DNA of 64,000 bases from Streptomyces sp. NBC_00690 (lineage in GTDB: Bacteria > Actinomycetota > Actinomycetes > Streptomycetales > Streptomycetaceae), in the NCBI RefSeq assembly GCF_036226685.1, contig NZ_CP109010.1:271987-335986 (forward strand). Reading direction: 5' to 3'. Shown here one piece after another: positions 1-8,316 of this stretch (position 1 is its first letter; every line of letters begins with the position of its first letter). The translations under genes were made by a program, and so were the position numbers. Under the pieces are notes generated by a model. It did no database searches. It had not been told where the DNA came from and saw only the letters and a program-made list of their open reading frames with translations.

Positions 1-4
1 GGAC

Positions 5-331
5 GTGGACCACCGTCATCGGCGGGGAGCTGGTGGAGATCCCCGTCTGCGCAAGCGCGGCATCGAGTTCACCTCGCTGCACGAGGCGCTCGACACGACC
101 ACGCCCGGCGGGCGCCTGGTCTTCCACGTGTTCGCGGCCCTGGCGGAGTTCATCCGCGAACTCAGCGTGCAGGGCACCAACGAGGGCCTGGCGTACGAGC
201 TCGGCTCGGAGCAGGCCCCCGGACGCCCGCATACCAAGAACCGGCGCGTGGTCACGTTCCCCGACGCCATCGTCCTGTATTGGGTCCACGACAGCGTCCT
301 GACCATCACCGCCGTCGACATCATCCACTGA
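5..331 (+). pseudogene. Chimeric relic: serine-resolvase segment joined to RelE-toxin tail
   Basis: The first ~60 residues read like the end of a serine resolvase catalytic domain (GIEFTSLHEALDTTTPGGRL, then FAALAEFIREL), the region where the long E helix starts. After about residue 75 the frame runs into the C-terminus of a RelE-type toxin (PDAIVLYWVHDS, then LTITAVDIIH), which matches the end of the intact toxin at 32713-32970. No single family has this order, so this is two broken genes fused by deletion. The beginning lies outside the window. A resolvase C-terminal half without its front lies at 33979-34188 and could be the lost part (inference). Confidence 0.7.
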
Positions 332-847
332 ACACCGCAGCGGACACGCGGGCCCGGCTGTTCGAACGGTCCCGTACGCGACCGACGGCGCACACAGCGG
401 CGCCAATCGACTGACAGCCGGCCGCAGCGCCCCGTGGCCGGCTGTACCCACGTCACGGTGAACACCCACCGCTCACCGATAAACTGACGGAGGCACAGCG
501 TTCCCAACTCGCCGCTCTCCCAGTACAACTGAATAGAAACCCCCCATGATCACCGACAAAGGACCAGGTCAACAAGTGTCGGCCCCGCGCTGCGGGGATT
601 TTCTTGTTCGCTTTCCGCGCGGTGGGGTGGTGGTCGGGGTCGGTGATCGTGCCCTACGAGCTGGCCCGGTTTGGCGATCGTCGAGGCGGCCGCCGCTGAT
701 GTACCTCAACCGGACGGGCTGTCAATGGTGCGTGGGCCGCCATCTACCACCCGTCACGTGACAAGACCGGTGACGGCCAAACAGTTCCAGCACGTGGCCG
801 ACTGCCATCTTGCGGACGTGGCTAGGGCTGGTGACGATACTGCTTCC
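332..847. other. Gene-poor stretch with one solitary CRISPR-like repeat
   Basis: No reading frame here looks coding. The only recognisable element is the repeat at 578-604. The sequence up to 847 is the upstream region of the lipoprotein gene; no clear promoter was identified. Confidence 0.5.
578..604 (+). repeat. Solitary CRISPR-type repeat behind a leader-like end
   Basis: GTCGGCCCCGCGCTGCGGGG followed by ATTTTCT resembles the repeat unit of the arrays at 1598 and 33154. It has no partner 60 nt away. The preceding CAGGTCAACAAGT resembles the last bases of the leader in front of the 33154 array (CAGGTCAGGAAGA) and is nearly identical to the sequence before the solitary repeat at 4452. It may be a leader plus one repeat left after spacer loss. 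Confidence 0.55.
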
Positions 848-1513
848 ATGAAACCTGCAACGTGGTTACGGCGGAGTCTGCTGATCAGTCTGCTGCCTGT
901 CCTTCTAGCCTGTGGAAACGACGCGTCCTCGCCCCCGAAGAGCGAGGCCCCGGCACTCACAGATGACGCACCCTTAGAGAGCGCACCGGCCGATGAAGGC
1001 GGGCCCCTCAAGGCGAGCGGACCGGTGCTGTCCAGCGGTGAGGACCACCCATGGACGCTTCAAGTGGTGACCGCCAAGTACTCGCCCAACCTGCCCGACG
1101 GCGTTCACGGACCGCGCGAACCGGCCGTCGCTGGCAAGACCTATCTCCAGCTCTACGTCGAGATCCGCGCCAAGGACGAGCAGCGCGGCGGGACGATCGC
1201 GGACTGGAGCACAGCCTTTGGGATCGACCACTGCGGTAAGCCGGGGCGGGTCGGGATCCAGCCGACGCAGGAGTGCAGCAAATTCCCCCTAGAAGCCTCC
1301 GGCGTACTGACCGCCGACCAGGTCGCCGCAGGCGAGATCGATGACGACATCGGCTCTCACCACATTGGCGACGTCGCCGAACCAGGGGTCTCCTACTACG
1401 TGACGCTGTGGACCGAGATGCCTGAGAGCACCCCGCCATCAGAGGTCACACTCTGCGACACCGAACTCGCCAGCGAGAAGTGGAACATCTGCATCCCGGT
1501 CCGTCTGACCTAG
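848..1513 (+). CDS. Secreted lipoprotein of unknown function
   Basis: A 221-aa protein. The chosen ATG at 848 gives a textbook lipoprotein signal: positively charged MKPATWLRR, a hydrophobic stretch and the lipobox LLAC with the lipidated cysteine near residue 22. A longer frame from 671 would bury the signal. The mature part starts with a Ser/Pro/Glu-rich linker, then a compact domain beginning near WTLQVVTAKYSP. It has paired cysteines (DHCGKPG, TQECSKF, TLCDTE, NICIPV), suggesting disulphides outside the cell. No catalytic motif was recognised. It stands alone on its strand. Confidence 0.75.
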   Translation: MKPATWLRRSLLISLLPVLLACGNDASSPPKSEAPALTDDAPLESAPADEGGPLKASGPVLSSGEDHPWTLQVVTAKYSPNLPDGVHGPREPAVAGKTYLQLYVEIRAKDEQRGGTIADWSTAFGIDHCGKPGRVGIQPTQECSKFPLEASGVLTADQVAAGEIDDDIGSHHIGDVAEPGVSYYVTLWTEMPESTPPSEVTLCDTELASEKWNICIPVRLT

Positions 1514-1597
1514 GCCGTACTTCACGAAGCCGACCCCACTGGCCAAACACCGCAACAGGCCGGACCGCGCCAGTCTCGCTCGCCCAGTTCACACGGC

Positions 1598-1744
1598 GTC
1601 GGCCCCGCGCTGCGGGGATGGTCCGAGCCGCTTTCCGATCTCGTCGCCTCGCGTGTTGTCGGCCCCGCGTCGCGGGGATGTTCCGTGTTGTACGACCTGC
1701 ATGTACGGCGGGGTCCAGTCGGCCCCGAGTTGCGGGGATGGCCC
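1598..1744 (+). CRISPR. Decayed CRISPR array, three degenerate repeats
   Basis: Three related 27-nt units start at 1598, 1658 and 1718, an exact 60-nt period, separated by two 33-nt unique spacers (1625-1657, 1685-1717). The units begin GTCGGCCCCG and end GGGGATGGTCC, GGGGATGTTCC and GGGGATGGCCC, so each has drifted at different places while keeping the hairpin. Period and spacer length equal those of the array at 33154. No cas gene and no leader-like sequence is next to it. Confidence 0.75.
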
Positions 1745-1809
1745 GTCTGCGCGGCCTGCAGTGAGGGCCGGGAGTAGGGGCGTGTGGGGCGAGCTGAGAG
1801 CATGGGCTC

Positions 1810-2277
1810 GTGGATGGTGCAGGAGATCTTGGCGGGTTCGTTGTGCGCCGTGCGAGTAGGTCGGAGTCGGATGCGCTGGTCGGGGTTGACTCGGTCGCGG
1901 TCGAGGGTGACGTGGGGCGGCAGGCGAGTATCCGAAGGTGGTGCCAGCAGGGCCTGGCGGTCGTGGCAGAGGACGCGTCTGGCCTGCTTGGCTACTGCGT
2001 GGTTGAGTACACGTTCTTCGAGCAGGGCTTCGTCACGATGCTCATGGTGACCCCATCGGCCCGCGGCAGGGGCGTTGGTCATCGGTTGCTGGACGCCGTG
2101 GCCGCCTCGTGCACGACACCGAAGCTCTTCACCTCGACCAACGTCTCCAACCAGCCGATGCAGCGACTGCTCCAAAAGGCCGGATGGAGCCCGGCCGGCC
2201 TTCTCCACGGCCTCGACGAGGGCGACCCCGAACTGTTCTACCTCCGCCAACCACAGACCGAACGGATACACCCGTAA
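1810..2277 (+). CDS. GNAT-family N-acetyltransferase
   Basis: A 155-aa protein with the GNAT order: FVVRRASRSE (beta 1), LLGYCVVEYTFFEQ (beta 4 region), FVTMLMVTPSARGRGVGHRL, which carries the acetyl-CoA pyrophosphate-binding motif (R/Q)xxGxG/A as RGRGVG near residue 93, and NQPMQRLLQKAGW, the usual C-terminal N-x-x-(A/M)-x-x-x-(Y/L)-x-x-x-G-F/W segment. The acceptor substrate cannot be told. The GTG start at 1810 is the track's first; a start a few codons later is possible. It lies alone, 65 bp after the decayed CRISPR array. Confidence 0.85.
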   Translation: MDGAGDLGGFVVRRASRSESDALVGVDSVAVEGDVGRQASIRRWCQQGLAVVAEDASGLLGYCVVEYTFFEQGFVTMLMVTPSARGRGVGHRLLDAVAASCTTPKLFTSTNVSNQPMQRLLQKAGWSPAGLLHGLDEGDPELFYLRQPQTERIHP

Positions 2278-2397
2278 CCTGAAACGGACCGTACGAAACC
2301 ATCAAATGTGTCGTCTCCAGGGTCGCCGTGAGGCCGACCGGTACCCGCGAGGCAGCGGGGCGAGATCGCGGCTCGTACTTCCGCGCCCCCCGCTGCG

Positions 2398-3288
2398 CTA
2401 CGCGATCTGCTCCGGCTTCCTGAGCACCTCGACCAAGGCTGAGATGCTGTGGTCTCCGTGGCCTGCCTCGACGGCCCGCTTCAACAGATCATGCAGAGGG
2501 GCGTGCCAGGCCACGTCGATGTTCGACTCCTTGCCGAGCTCCTCGTCGTGGGCGGCTCCCGCGAGGAAGAGGTTCACAGAAGACGCGGGCTTGCTGTAAT
2601 CGCCGCTGTCGATCTCCTGAGCAAAAACCGGCAGGACGGAATTGATCATCTCGAACCACTTGATGGTGAACCGCACCAGCGTGCTTGCGTCCAGCCCGCG
2701 TGCCTGGACAGCGGCGGCGCCCTGGAAGAAGCCGACGAGCGCCGGCAGCAGGGTGCCGCCGACCGCCATCTCGTAGAGCGCGGCGAGATCCGTCTCGTCG
2801 CCGAGATGGACGGTGTCGCCGCCCAGCACCCTCAGGGTCGTCTCGTACTCGTCGAAGACAGTTCTGTCGCCGCCGTAGTAGAGAAGGGTGTCCGGTGCCC
2901 CCACGGCCGACGGCACGTTCTTGATCGCTCCGCCGAGAAACCGGGCGCCGTGGCCGGTGGCCCAGGCGGCCGTCTCGCGTGCGCCGGCCGGGGAACCGCT
3001 GTTCAGGGTGACGAGTGCACGCCCATTGAGCGCGGCAGTGGCCGGCTCCAGAGCCCGTTGGGTGTCCTCGAAGGTAGTCAGGCAGGTGATGACCAGCGGG
3101 CTCGCCGCGATCGCAGCTTCCACGGTCTGTGCATGGACCGCTCCCTTGGCCACCAGCGGCGCAGCCTTGCCTGGCGTGCGGTTCCACACCGTTGTGGGGT
3201 GCCCGGCGTTGATGAACTCTTCGGCCAGCGCCCGCCCCATCGAACCCAGCCCGATGACAGTCACGGGTGTGCGGTTGTCCCCAGCCAT
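2398..3288 (-). CDS. NADP-dependent imine reductase / beta-hydroxyacid dehydrogenase-like oxidoreductase
   Basis: A 296-aa protein with an N-terminal Rossmann fold (VIGLGSMGRALAEEF, GxGxMG) and WNRTPGKA, the basic pocket that favours NADP(H). The alpha-helical C-terminal half with ALYEMAVGGTLLPALVGFFQ is typical of bacterial imine reductases in this superfamily. The classical catalytic Lys of hydroxyisobutyrate dehydrogenases is not obvious, which also fits imine reductases. The ATG at 3288 has a good Shine-Dalgarno (GGAGCG) 5 nt upstream. It is divergent from the HxlR gene at 3466, which probably controls it. Confidence 0.85.
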   Translation of the reverse strand: MAGDNRTPVTVIGLGSMGRALAEEFINAGHPTTVWNRTPGKAAPLVAKGAVHAQTVEAAIAASPLVITCLTTFEDTQRALEPATAALNGRALVTLNSGSPAGARETAAWATGHGARFLGGAIKNVPSAVGAPDTLLYYGGDRTVFDEYETTLRVLGGDTVHLGDETDLAALYEMAVGGTLLPALVGFFQGAAAVQARGLDASTLVRFTIKWFEMINSVLPVFAQEIDSGDYSKPASSVNLFLAGAAHDEELGKESNIDVAWHAPLHDLLKRAVEAGHGDHSISALVEVLRKPEQIA

Positions 3289-3412
3289 GTTTCGCTCCAG
3301 TACACAGTCAGGTCGTTGAGTATCGATGGAATCCCGGATGAGCACGTCCGCACCGGTCGGTGGTGTCCTCGGCGCGACGTTCGTTCCATGCTGGGGCTTC
3401 ACGCACATTCCA

Positions 3413-3443
3413 TCAAGTACCTACAATTCTGTCAGGTACCCAC
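3413..3443. promoter_or_regulatory. Direct-repeat operator candidate for HxlR regulator
   Basis: Two 12-mers, TCAAGTACCTAC (3413) and TCAGGTACCCAC (3432), lie 19 bp apart between the divergent oxidoreductase and HxlR genes. HxlR-family proteins are known to bind such repeats in divergent promoters; binding here is inferred. Confidence 0.5.
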
Positions 3444-3465
3444 ATTCTTGTTAGTAGGAGTTTTC

Positions 3466-3795
3466 GTGAAGAGGCAGACCTATACGTGCGGACTCGACGC
3501 CGCCATCGCCGTCATGGGAGGTAAGTGGAAGGGGCTGATCCTGTTTTCACTTGGTGAGGGACCGCTCCGCTTTGGAGAGTTGAGGCGAGCGGTGCCCGGT
3601 ATCAGCGAAAGGATGCTGATCCTTCAGCTCCGAGAGTTGGAAACCAGTGGCCTGGTGCACCGCGAGGTCTATCACCAGGTACCGCCGAAGGTGGAGTACT
3701 CGCTGACCGAGTTCGGCCACTCCCTCAACACCGCGATCGCTCCCCTCGGCGAGTGGGGCGAAGAACACCTGGAACGCATCGAGGCCATCCCCTGA
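3466..3795 (+). CDS. HxlR-family winged-helix regulator
   Basis: A 109-aa protein with the complete HxlR/DUF24 fold: TCGLDAAIAVMGGKWKGLIL at the N-terminus including the conserved Cys, LRFGELRRAVPGISERMLI (recognition helix region), LETSGLVHREVYHQVPPKVE (wing) and YSLTEFGHSL. GTG at 3466 is chosen because AGGAG lies 7 nt before it; the frame extends far upstream only antisense to the oxidoreductase. Members sense electrophiles or aldehydes, often through the N-terminal Cys, and control a neighbouring oxidoreductase, which fits the divergent gene. Confidence 0.9.
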   Translation: MKRQTYTCGLDAAIAVMGGKWKGLILFSLGEGPLRFGELRRAVPGISERMLILQLRELETSGLVHREVYHQVPPKVEYSLTEFGHSLNTAIAPLGEWGEEHLERIEAIP

Positions 3796-3849
3796 GCCCG
3801 TCATGATTGCCCGCCCCGCGGCATGGTTGAGGCCCGTGTCGAAGGTGAG

Positions 3850-4080
3850 GTCGTCGTGCTGGCCTTCAGCGAGGACGGTGCGGTAGAGGCTCATCCGGGA
3901 CCGGGGTCGATCGAGGTCGAAAGAGCGCAGTCCTGACCAGACGACGTGGATCGGGAGGTCGACCAGGCCGTGTGCGGGGCCGGTGAGATCGTCCAGGCGG
4001 GCGGGCAACCGCCCTGCATATCGAGCCCGCAGCACCTCGGCGGCGGGCTGCAGCTGCTGAGAAAGGGATGCCTGGGCCAT
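3850..4080 (-). pseudogene. 5' fragment of a conserved Streptomyces hypothetical
   Basis: On the minus strand from 4080 the sequence MAQASLSQQLQPAAEVLRAR through DLPIHVVWSGLRSFDLDRPR and SLYRTVLAEGQHDDL resembles a family I know only as Streptomyces hypothetical proteins. After HDDL the resemblance stops and the frame runs into the antisense of the HxlR gene, so the 3' half seems to be lost. No function is assigned. Confidence 0.45.
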
Positions 4081-4442
4081 ACCTCCGATTATGGCCTGCC
4101 GTAGTGCGCGGTGATACCGGGAGTGCCGGTTCCGTCGTTCACGGGGCCACTCCGGCCCACGCTGGCCGTGCCCCGGTAATCTGCCTGGCCGTGACGCCGC
4201 CGGGCGGGACGACGGCGGCCTCGCTCATCGCGGTCTGCATCTGCTGGGCAGCGCGGTGGCGAAGCGGGTGCGTTCGTTTTGGCTCATCGCATGCGAACCG
4301 CATCCGATGAGCCGTGCAGGCGCGCGCCTCACGCTGGAGGCATGCTTTGAGAGCGCCCCCGAAAGGGTCCGGAGCGATGCTCTGAACTCCTTCACCGCGG
4401 CTGGAGCCTCGCGAGGGTTGAAAGCACCAGATGTTGAGCAGG
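4081..4442. other. No supported gene
   Basis: No frame on either strand looks coding and no clear hairpin or repeat was found. Confidence 0.4.
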
Positions 4443-4837
4443 TCAACGAGTGTCGGCCCCGCGTTGCGAGGCTGTCCGTCTGGAGTCGGACGCGTGAAGG
4501 CTCCTGAAGAACATCCCGCGGATGACGTCCACCGCCAACGGGAACTCCCCGCCCTCTTGGTCGCGCGCCGCCTTGGCGAGTGAGTCGAGGAACTCGCCGG
4601 GGTCTTGCTCGTTGCGCGCGGCGATCTCCAGGGTGAGACCGACGGCCGCGAGAGCGGTCCCGGGGGCCAGCAGCGACACCCGGTCTATCCCCTGGTCGTG
4701 GGCGTCCGCATGCGCGGTGGCGGTGATCAGATGGCCCGTCGGTAGTCGGTGGGACGGGAGGCGTCCGTGCGGTGGCTGGCGGGATCGATCGCGGCCCAGA
4801 GCAGCTCCATGACGGGCTCATGCGAGGGAACAGTCAT
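4443..4837 (-). pseudogene. Frameshifted small hypothetical gene
   Basis: Reading leftward from ATG 4837, MTVPSHEPVMELLWAAIDP to PTDYRRAI ends at a TGA near 4728. Shifting by one base there continues convincingly as LITATAHADAHDQGIDRVSL and then TALAAVGLTLEIAARNEQDP, with DFLxxL-like and VIRGMFFRSL helices. One reading frame was therefore broken by a single-base indel near 4728-4735. The 3' end runs through the CRISPR-like repeat at 4452. The product is a small helical protein of unknown role. Confidence 0.55.
4452..4478 (+). repeat. Solitary CRISPR-type repeat behind a leader-like end
   Basis: GTCGGCCCCGCGTTGCGAGG followed by CTGTCCG, preceded by CAGGTCAACGAGT. Both parts match the solitary repeat at 578 and the leader-repeat junction at 33154. 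One stem position has drifted (GAGG for GGGG). Confidence 0.5.
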
Positions 4838-5449
4838 GTACTCATGCTGCTCTCGTGCGTCCGCGGGAGCAGGGAAATGGGTGGATTGACGTTCACCGGG
4901 CTCAAGGCGGGTGGTGGGGATGACCGCGTCCGCTGGTGGCTGCCTTTTACCAGCAAATGGCGGGATCTGGTCTATGGGTGTGGCGGGTGCGGGGTGGGCG
5001 GAGGGTGGTCGCATCCGGTGGATGCGCCACCCTCAAGGGCGCCGCGCTGGAAGTCGCGGTGTGCCCATCCCTGTTCCGTGCAGCCACGACGCCAGGGGAG
5101 GTCCGGCACAAGGCCGAATCTCGGCGCTTCTGCGAGACTGTCACTGCGGGCGCTGTCTCGGCAATGCCGCACCGGACGAAAGTTCATCAAAATGCGGGTG
5201 TAAAAGCCGATGAGCTGCGCGTATTGCGCCTGCATGGGATTTCGTAGACCACCCGTTTGCCAGAACAGGGCGTCTGCCTCTGAACGTTGATGCATCAAAT
5301 CCTTCAACAGGGCTGTGGCGCTTTGTGTTTGGCGATCAGTCGGTGAGACGATCCGATCGCTGGTGATCAGGTCTGGAAGCCTCCGCCAGCTTTCCGTATA
5401 TGCAGCCACGTCAGCGCCCTCGCGCGCACAGCCAGAAGGTGGAGATGCC
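4838..5449. other. No confidently supported gene
   Basis: A minus-strand frame (about 5150-5440) contains protein-like text such as AYTESWRRLPDLITSDRIVS but no family, start or Shine-Dalgarno could be supported. Nothing else was found. Confidence 0.3.
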
Positions 5450-5698
5450 ATGCACTCCTCTGCTCCAACGCACCATCCGTTCGCCCCGGCACGGGGTGGA
5501 CGGACCGCGGCCATTGTGATCGTCGTTTTCCTGGTGGTCGTCGTCGGTATCTACACGCTCACGCTCGCCGGTGTCCCTCTCCCCGGCGCCATCGAGCTCG
5601 CCGTCAGCGTCCTCGGTGTCATCCTGATGGCCTGCGGGGCCGTGAAGGCGACACGTGCCCGCCGCAGCGACACGTCCGTTCCCGAGGGCCTCTGCTAG
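5450..5698 (+). CDS. Small two-helix membrane protein (copy A)
   Basis: An 82-aa protein. ATG 5450 follows AAGGTGGAG at good spacing. A short basic N-terminus is followed by helix 1 (AAIVIVVFLVVVVGIYTLTL), the turn AGVPLPG, helix 2 (AIELAVSVLGVILMACGAV) and a basic tail KATRARR, predicting both ends inside. The layout helix-xVP-helix is shared with the proteins at 10240 and 12626. The HTH gene begins 5 nt after its stop, so the two are probably co-transcribed. Function unknown; a plasmid spread (Spd) protein or a partner of the regulator are possibilities. Confidence 0.75.
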   Translation: MHSSAPTHHPFAPARGGRTAAIVIVVFLVVVVGIYTLTLAGVPLPGAIELAVSVLGVILMACGAVKATRARRSDTSVPEGLC

Positions 5699-5703
5699 CT
5701 CTC

Positions 5704-6711
5704 ATGGGACGGCACGAGCGAGCCGTCGCCGCCCACGTCAAGCAGGCCGGAACGTTGGCGCTGTGGCTCCGTGCCCAGCGCCAACGAGCGGGCTGCACCT
5801 ACGCGGCGATGTCCGAGACGTTGAACCACCGGTACTCAGCATCCATGCTGTCGCGGGCGGCCAGCGGCCGCCTGGTCCCCTCACACGAACTGGTCCTCGC
5901 CTACGTACAAGCGTGCGGCGGCAACCAGAAGCACGCCACCCGGCTGTGGAAAGAAGCCCGCTGGGCGGAGGAGGAACACAAACGCCGGCAGGGAACACCC
6001 CACGACTTCCGCGACCTGGCCGCGAAAGTCGGCCGTGCGCTCGCCCACCCCGAGGTCATCGAGAACTTCGGGCAACTCCGCAGAGCGATGATCCAACTGC
6101 GGGCGAGGGAGGGCCAACCCTCCCTCGGCACGCTCCAAGCCAGAGCCGGCCGCAAACCCTGTGGCACGCACCGCTTGCCCAAGAGCAGCCTCAGCGCCAT
6201 TCTCCGCGGTGAGACACCACCCCTGCGCGACCACCTCACCGCCTTCATGACCGCCCTGGGAATGTCAGCCCGAAAGGTCGAGGAATGGGAGCTCGCCTGG
6301 GACCGAATCGTCGCCAACGAAGGCCGCGGCACACGAAGAAGCCAACCGGACCGGTACCTCCCAAAAGCAAGACCGGGGAGGTTGCCGTACCTCCTGTACC
6401 GCGCGTTCCGCAGCAGCGACCCGGACCCCCCGCTGATGGCGATGCTCGCCTCCCTACCTGAGAGATTCGCCATGACCGAATCCGACCTCGTCTACCTCAA
6501 AAGCCACAGCATCCCACCCCGTACCCTCCAAGAACTCCTCCTACCCCGTACCTGGAGCGGACCTCAACAACCCAACCCCCAAGCCGGCGTCACCCGATCC
6601 GGCCTCCCCATCCGCAACCCACGCCGCTACAACGCCCGCACCCCACCCCGCACACACGTCGTCCGCACCCGAAGCGAACCCCTCGACATACCCCTTCTCA
6701 CCCTCACCTGA
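5704..6711 (+). CDS. DNA-binding protein with two helix-turn-helix segments
   Basis: A 335-aa soluble protein. The first HTH lies near residues 22-65 (LWLRAQRQRAGCTYAAMSET, then SASMLSRAASGRLVPS) with the AxYVxACGG extension found in many Streptomyces XRE-like proteins. A second copy of the same fold lies near residues 150-195 (LPKSSLSAILRGETPPLRDH, then FMTALGMSARKVEEW). The C-terminal ~120 residues are rich in Pro and Arg and contain no recognised domain. It follows the small membrane protein by 5 nt. Probably a regulator of local genes. Confidence 0.75.
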   Translation: MGRHERAVAAHVKQAGTLALWLRAQRQRAGCTYAAMSETLNHRYSASMLSRAASGRLVPSHELVLAYVQACGGNQKHATRLWKEARWAEEEHKRRQGTPHDFRDLAAKVGRALAHPEVIENFGQLRRAMIQLRAREGQPSLGTLQARAGRKPCGTHRLPKSSLSAILRGETPPLRDHLTAFMTALGMSARKVEEWELAWDRIVANEGRGTRRSQPDRYLPKARPGRLPYLLYRAFRSSDPDPPLMAMLASLPERFAMTESDLVYLKSHSIPPRTLQELLLPRTWSGPQQPNPQAGVTRSGLPIRNPRRYNARTPPRTHVVRTRSEPLDIPLLTLT

Positions 6712-7250
6712 CAGTCGGGACTCGTCGACCAGGTGGTTGCAGAAGCCTGCGTCCCTGAACGTCTGGCTGGTGTCGCCATGCCTCGGATACTCGCTCTTCT
6801 TCAGGGATGTGAGGTGTGTTCAGACCGCAATGGGTCGGTAGCTCCTCAGCCCTAGCGGGCTTGCGGTGCCCCGACGGATGGGTCACTCGTCATTGGCGAC
6901 TACCAGCTGTGCTCGCTGAAAGCACGACAGCATGGCTGATCAGCTGGAGGGCTCAGGTGGCCCCTGCAGCTGACCGAACAGCTATCCGTCCGTCCTGGCT
7001 GACTTTCCGTGGCCAAGCTTTCAGGCCCGCACGGGAAGGTTCCGCAGCAAGGGTAAGCAACGGAGTTGGGGACATCGACTGCGTCAGTTGCGGGAGTCGA
7101 GCAGGATGCCGTACGGGTTCGCGGCGCTGCGTCTTTAATAAGAGAGCACACCCCGCGCTAGGCTTCTGACCTGCGCTTATGTGAGATCGAAGGTGTCCTG
7201 GGCGACACATTCCGTTCGGTGAAATGTGTACCTCGTTGGCACATCTTGCC
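6712..7250. other. No supported gene
   Basis: No coding frame is convincing. The stretch leads into the palindrome-rich region upstream of the Rep-like gene at 7579. Confidence 0.4.
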
Positions 7251-7451
7251 CTGAAAGACAAGCAGTCGTTGTCTTTCAGGGCTCCACGGAACGGGTGGCG
7301 ATCATCCCTGCTCAGAGCGATACGGGATCCACGCGGATGTCGGCTTCGAGTGGGGTCGTGGAGCTCCTGAATGTGTCGCTACTGCGACACGCAAAATCAA
7401 CCGTGGGTTGATTAATGGTGTGAGTGCGTCACGTAAGTCAAGCAGTCGTTG
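7251..7451. promoter_or_regulatory. Palindrome cluster, candidate origin/operator region
   Basis: Three perfect inverted repeats: CTGAAAGACA-9 nt-TGTCTTTCAG (7251-7279), GTGTCGC-TACT-GCGACAC (7373-7390) and AATCAACC-GTG-GGTTGATT (7395-7413). The 13-mer CAAGCAGTCGTTG occurs twice in direct order (7259 and 7439), once inside the first hairpin loop. Such iteron-like sequence in front of a winged-helix gene fits a replication origin or autoregulation; not proven. Confidence 0.5.
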
Positions 7452-7578
7452 AGTTTCGCGGCCGGTGTGCGGCGACCGAGTGCCTCGGAGCCCGCAGCGG
7501 CGCGCCGCTGCACCAAAAAACAAGCCCTGGTTGAGTTTTCGGATAGGGTCTGCAGCGCCTGAGTAACAAGGAGGTCAT

Positions 7579-8265
7579 GTGCTATCTGAACCGCCTGCCC
7601 GATCGCGATCGGGCAGGCCACGAGCCGTACCAGCTACCCCGGACGACGCTGTCTTCAACGACATCCTCAGCGTTCTGGGCAAGCAGCTGGGCAACGCGGC
7701 AGAGGCAACGGAGCCTCGAAGTCGACGAAAACTCAAAGGCGTCACGTTCGAGTACGAGACGGACGCCCGCTCCGTCCACACCATGGCCGGGACCGCGGGA
7801 TACAGTCTGGCGAGCAACTGGTTCACCCAACTCCTGGCCCAACTCTCGGTCGCCAACTCCATCACCAAGTCGCAGCTGTGCGTCTTCCTATTCGTCGCCG
7901 GCGGGCAAGTGCCGGGCACCGGGATCACTGAGTACACACAGCAGGAGATCACCGATGGTCTGAACAAGCTCGCTGCCCAGAAGCCGGAAGCAAAGAAGAT
8001 CACCCGGCCCACGGTCAACCGCGCCATCAAGGCCCTGTGTGAATACCACTGGGTGGAAAGGGTGGGCAACGGCAGGATCCGGCTGAACGTGACCCTCTGG
8101 TTCCAAGGCAACAGCACGTCACAGCAGGAAGTACTCGCCGAGATCGCCCACGAGCACGGCAGCGACCCAGAAGCCTTCCCCCACAACGTCGGACCCGAAC
8201 GGCCGTACCAGGAGGAGTTCGACTTCGGCTCCGACGCCTACGGCAGAGGGGAGCGCGCCGGGTGA
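7579..8265 (+). CDS. Winged-helix, plasmid Rep-like protein
   Basis: A 228-aa protein. After a basic N-terminus, residues ~55-165 form a winged-helix domain: SNWFTQLLAQLSVANSITKS, FLFVAGGQVPGTGITEYTQQ, ITRPTVNRAIKALCEYHW (recognition helix), VGNGRIRLNVTLWF (wing). The C-terminus is acidic. AAGGAGGT at 7568 lies 3 nt before GTG 7579. The arrangement, a winged-helix protein behind a palindrome cluster and followed by a second winged-helix gene, resembles replication modules of Streptomyces linear plasmids, and the pair at 61732-62864 has the same design. Role as a replication initiator is inferred; a regulator is the alternative. Confidence 0.65.
   Translation: MLSEPPARSRSGRPRAVPATPDDAVFNDILSVLGKQLGNAAEATEPRSRRKLKGVTFEYETDARSVHTMAGTAGYSLASNWFTQLLAQLSVANSITKSQLCVFLFVAGGQVPGTGITEYTQQEITDGLNKLAAQKPEAKKITRPTVNRAIKALCEYHWVERVGNGRIRLNVTLWFQGNSTSQQEVLAEIAHEHGSDPEAFPHNVGPERPYQEEFDFGSDAYGRGERAG
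7593..7618. promoter_or_regulatory. Perfect 26-bp palindrome at the gene's 5' end
   Basis: GCCTGCCCGATCG followed directly by its exact reverse complement, centred 27 nt inside the 7579 coding region. In mRNA it would form a strong hairpin next to the start codon; on DNA it is a perfect two-fold operator. Confidence 0.65.
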
Positions 8266-8316
8266 TGTGGCGGGTAGACGACCATCCGCACAAACGACAG
8301 CGAGAAAGGCGTACTG

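Noticed and set aside
2449..3795. 448-codon plus-strand frame
   Set aside because: Its first two thirds are antisense to the imine-reductase-like gene; only the last 109 codons (HxlR) have family features and a ribosome site.
4972..5514. 180-codon minus-strand frame
   Set aside because: Part of it looks protein-like but there is no ribosome site, family match or conserved motif; kept only as a note in the gene-poor stretch.
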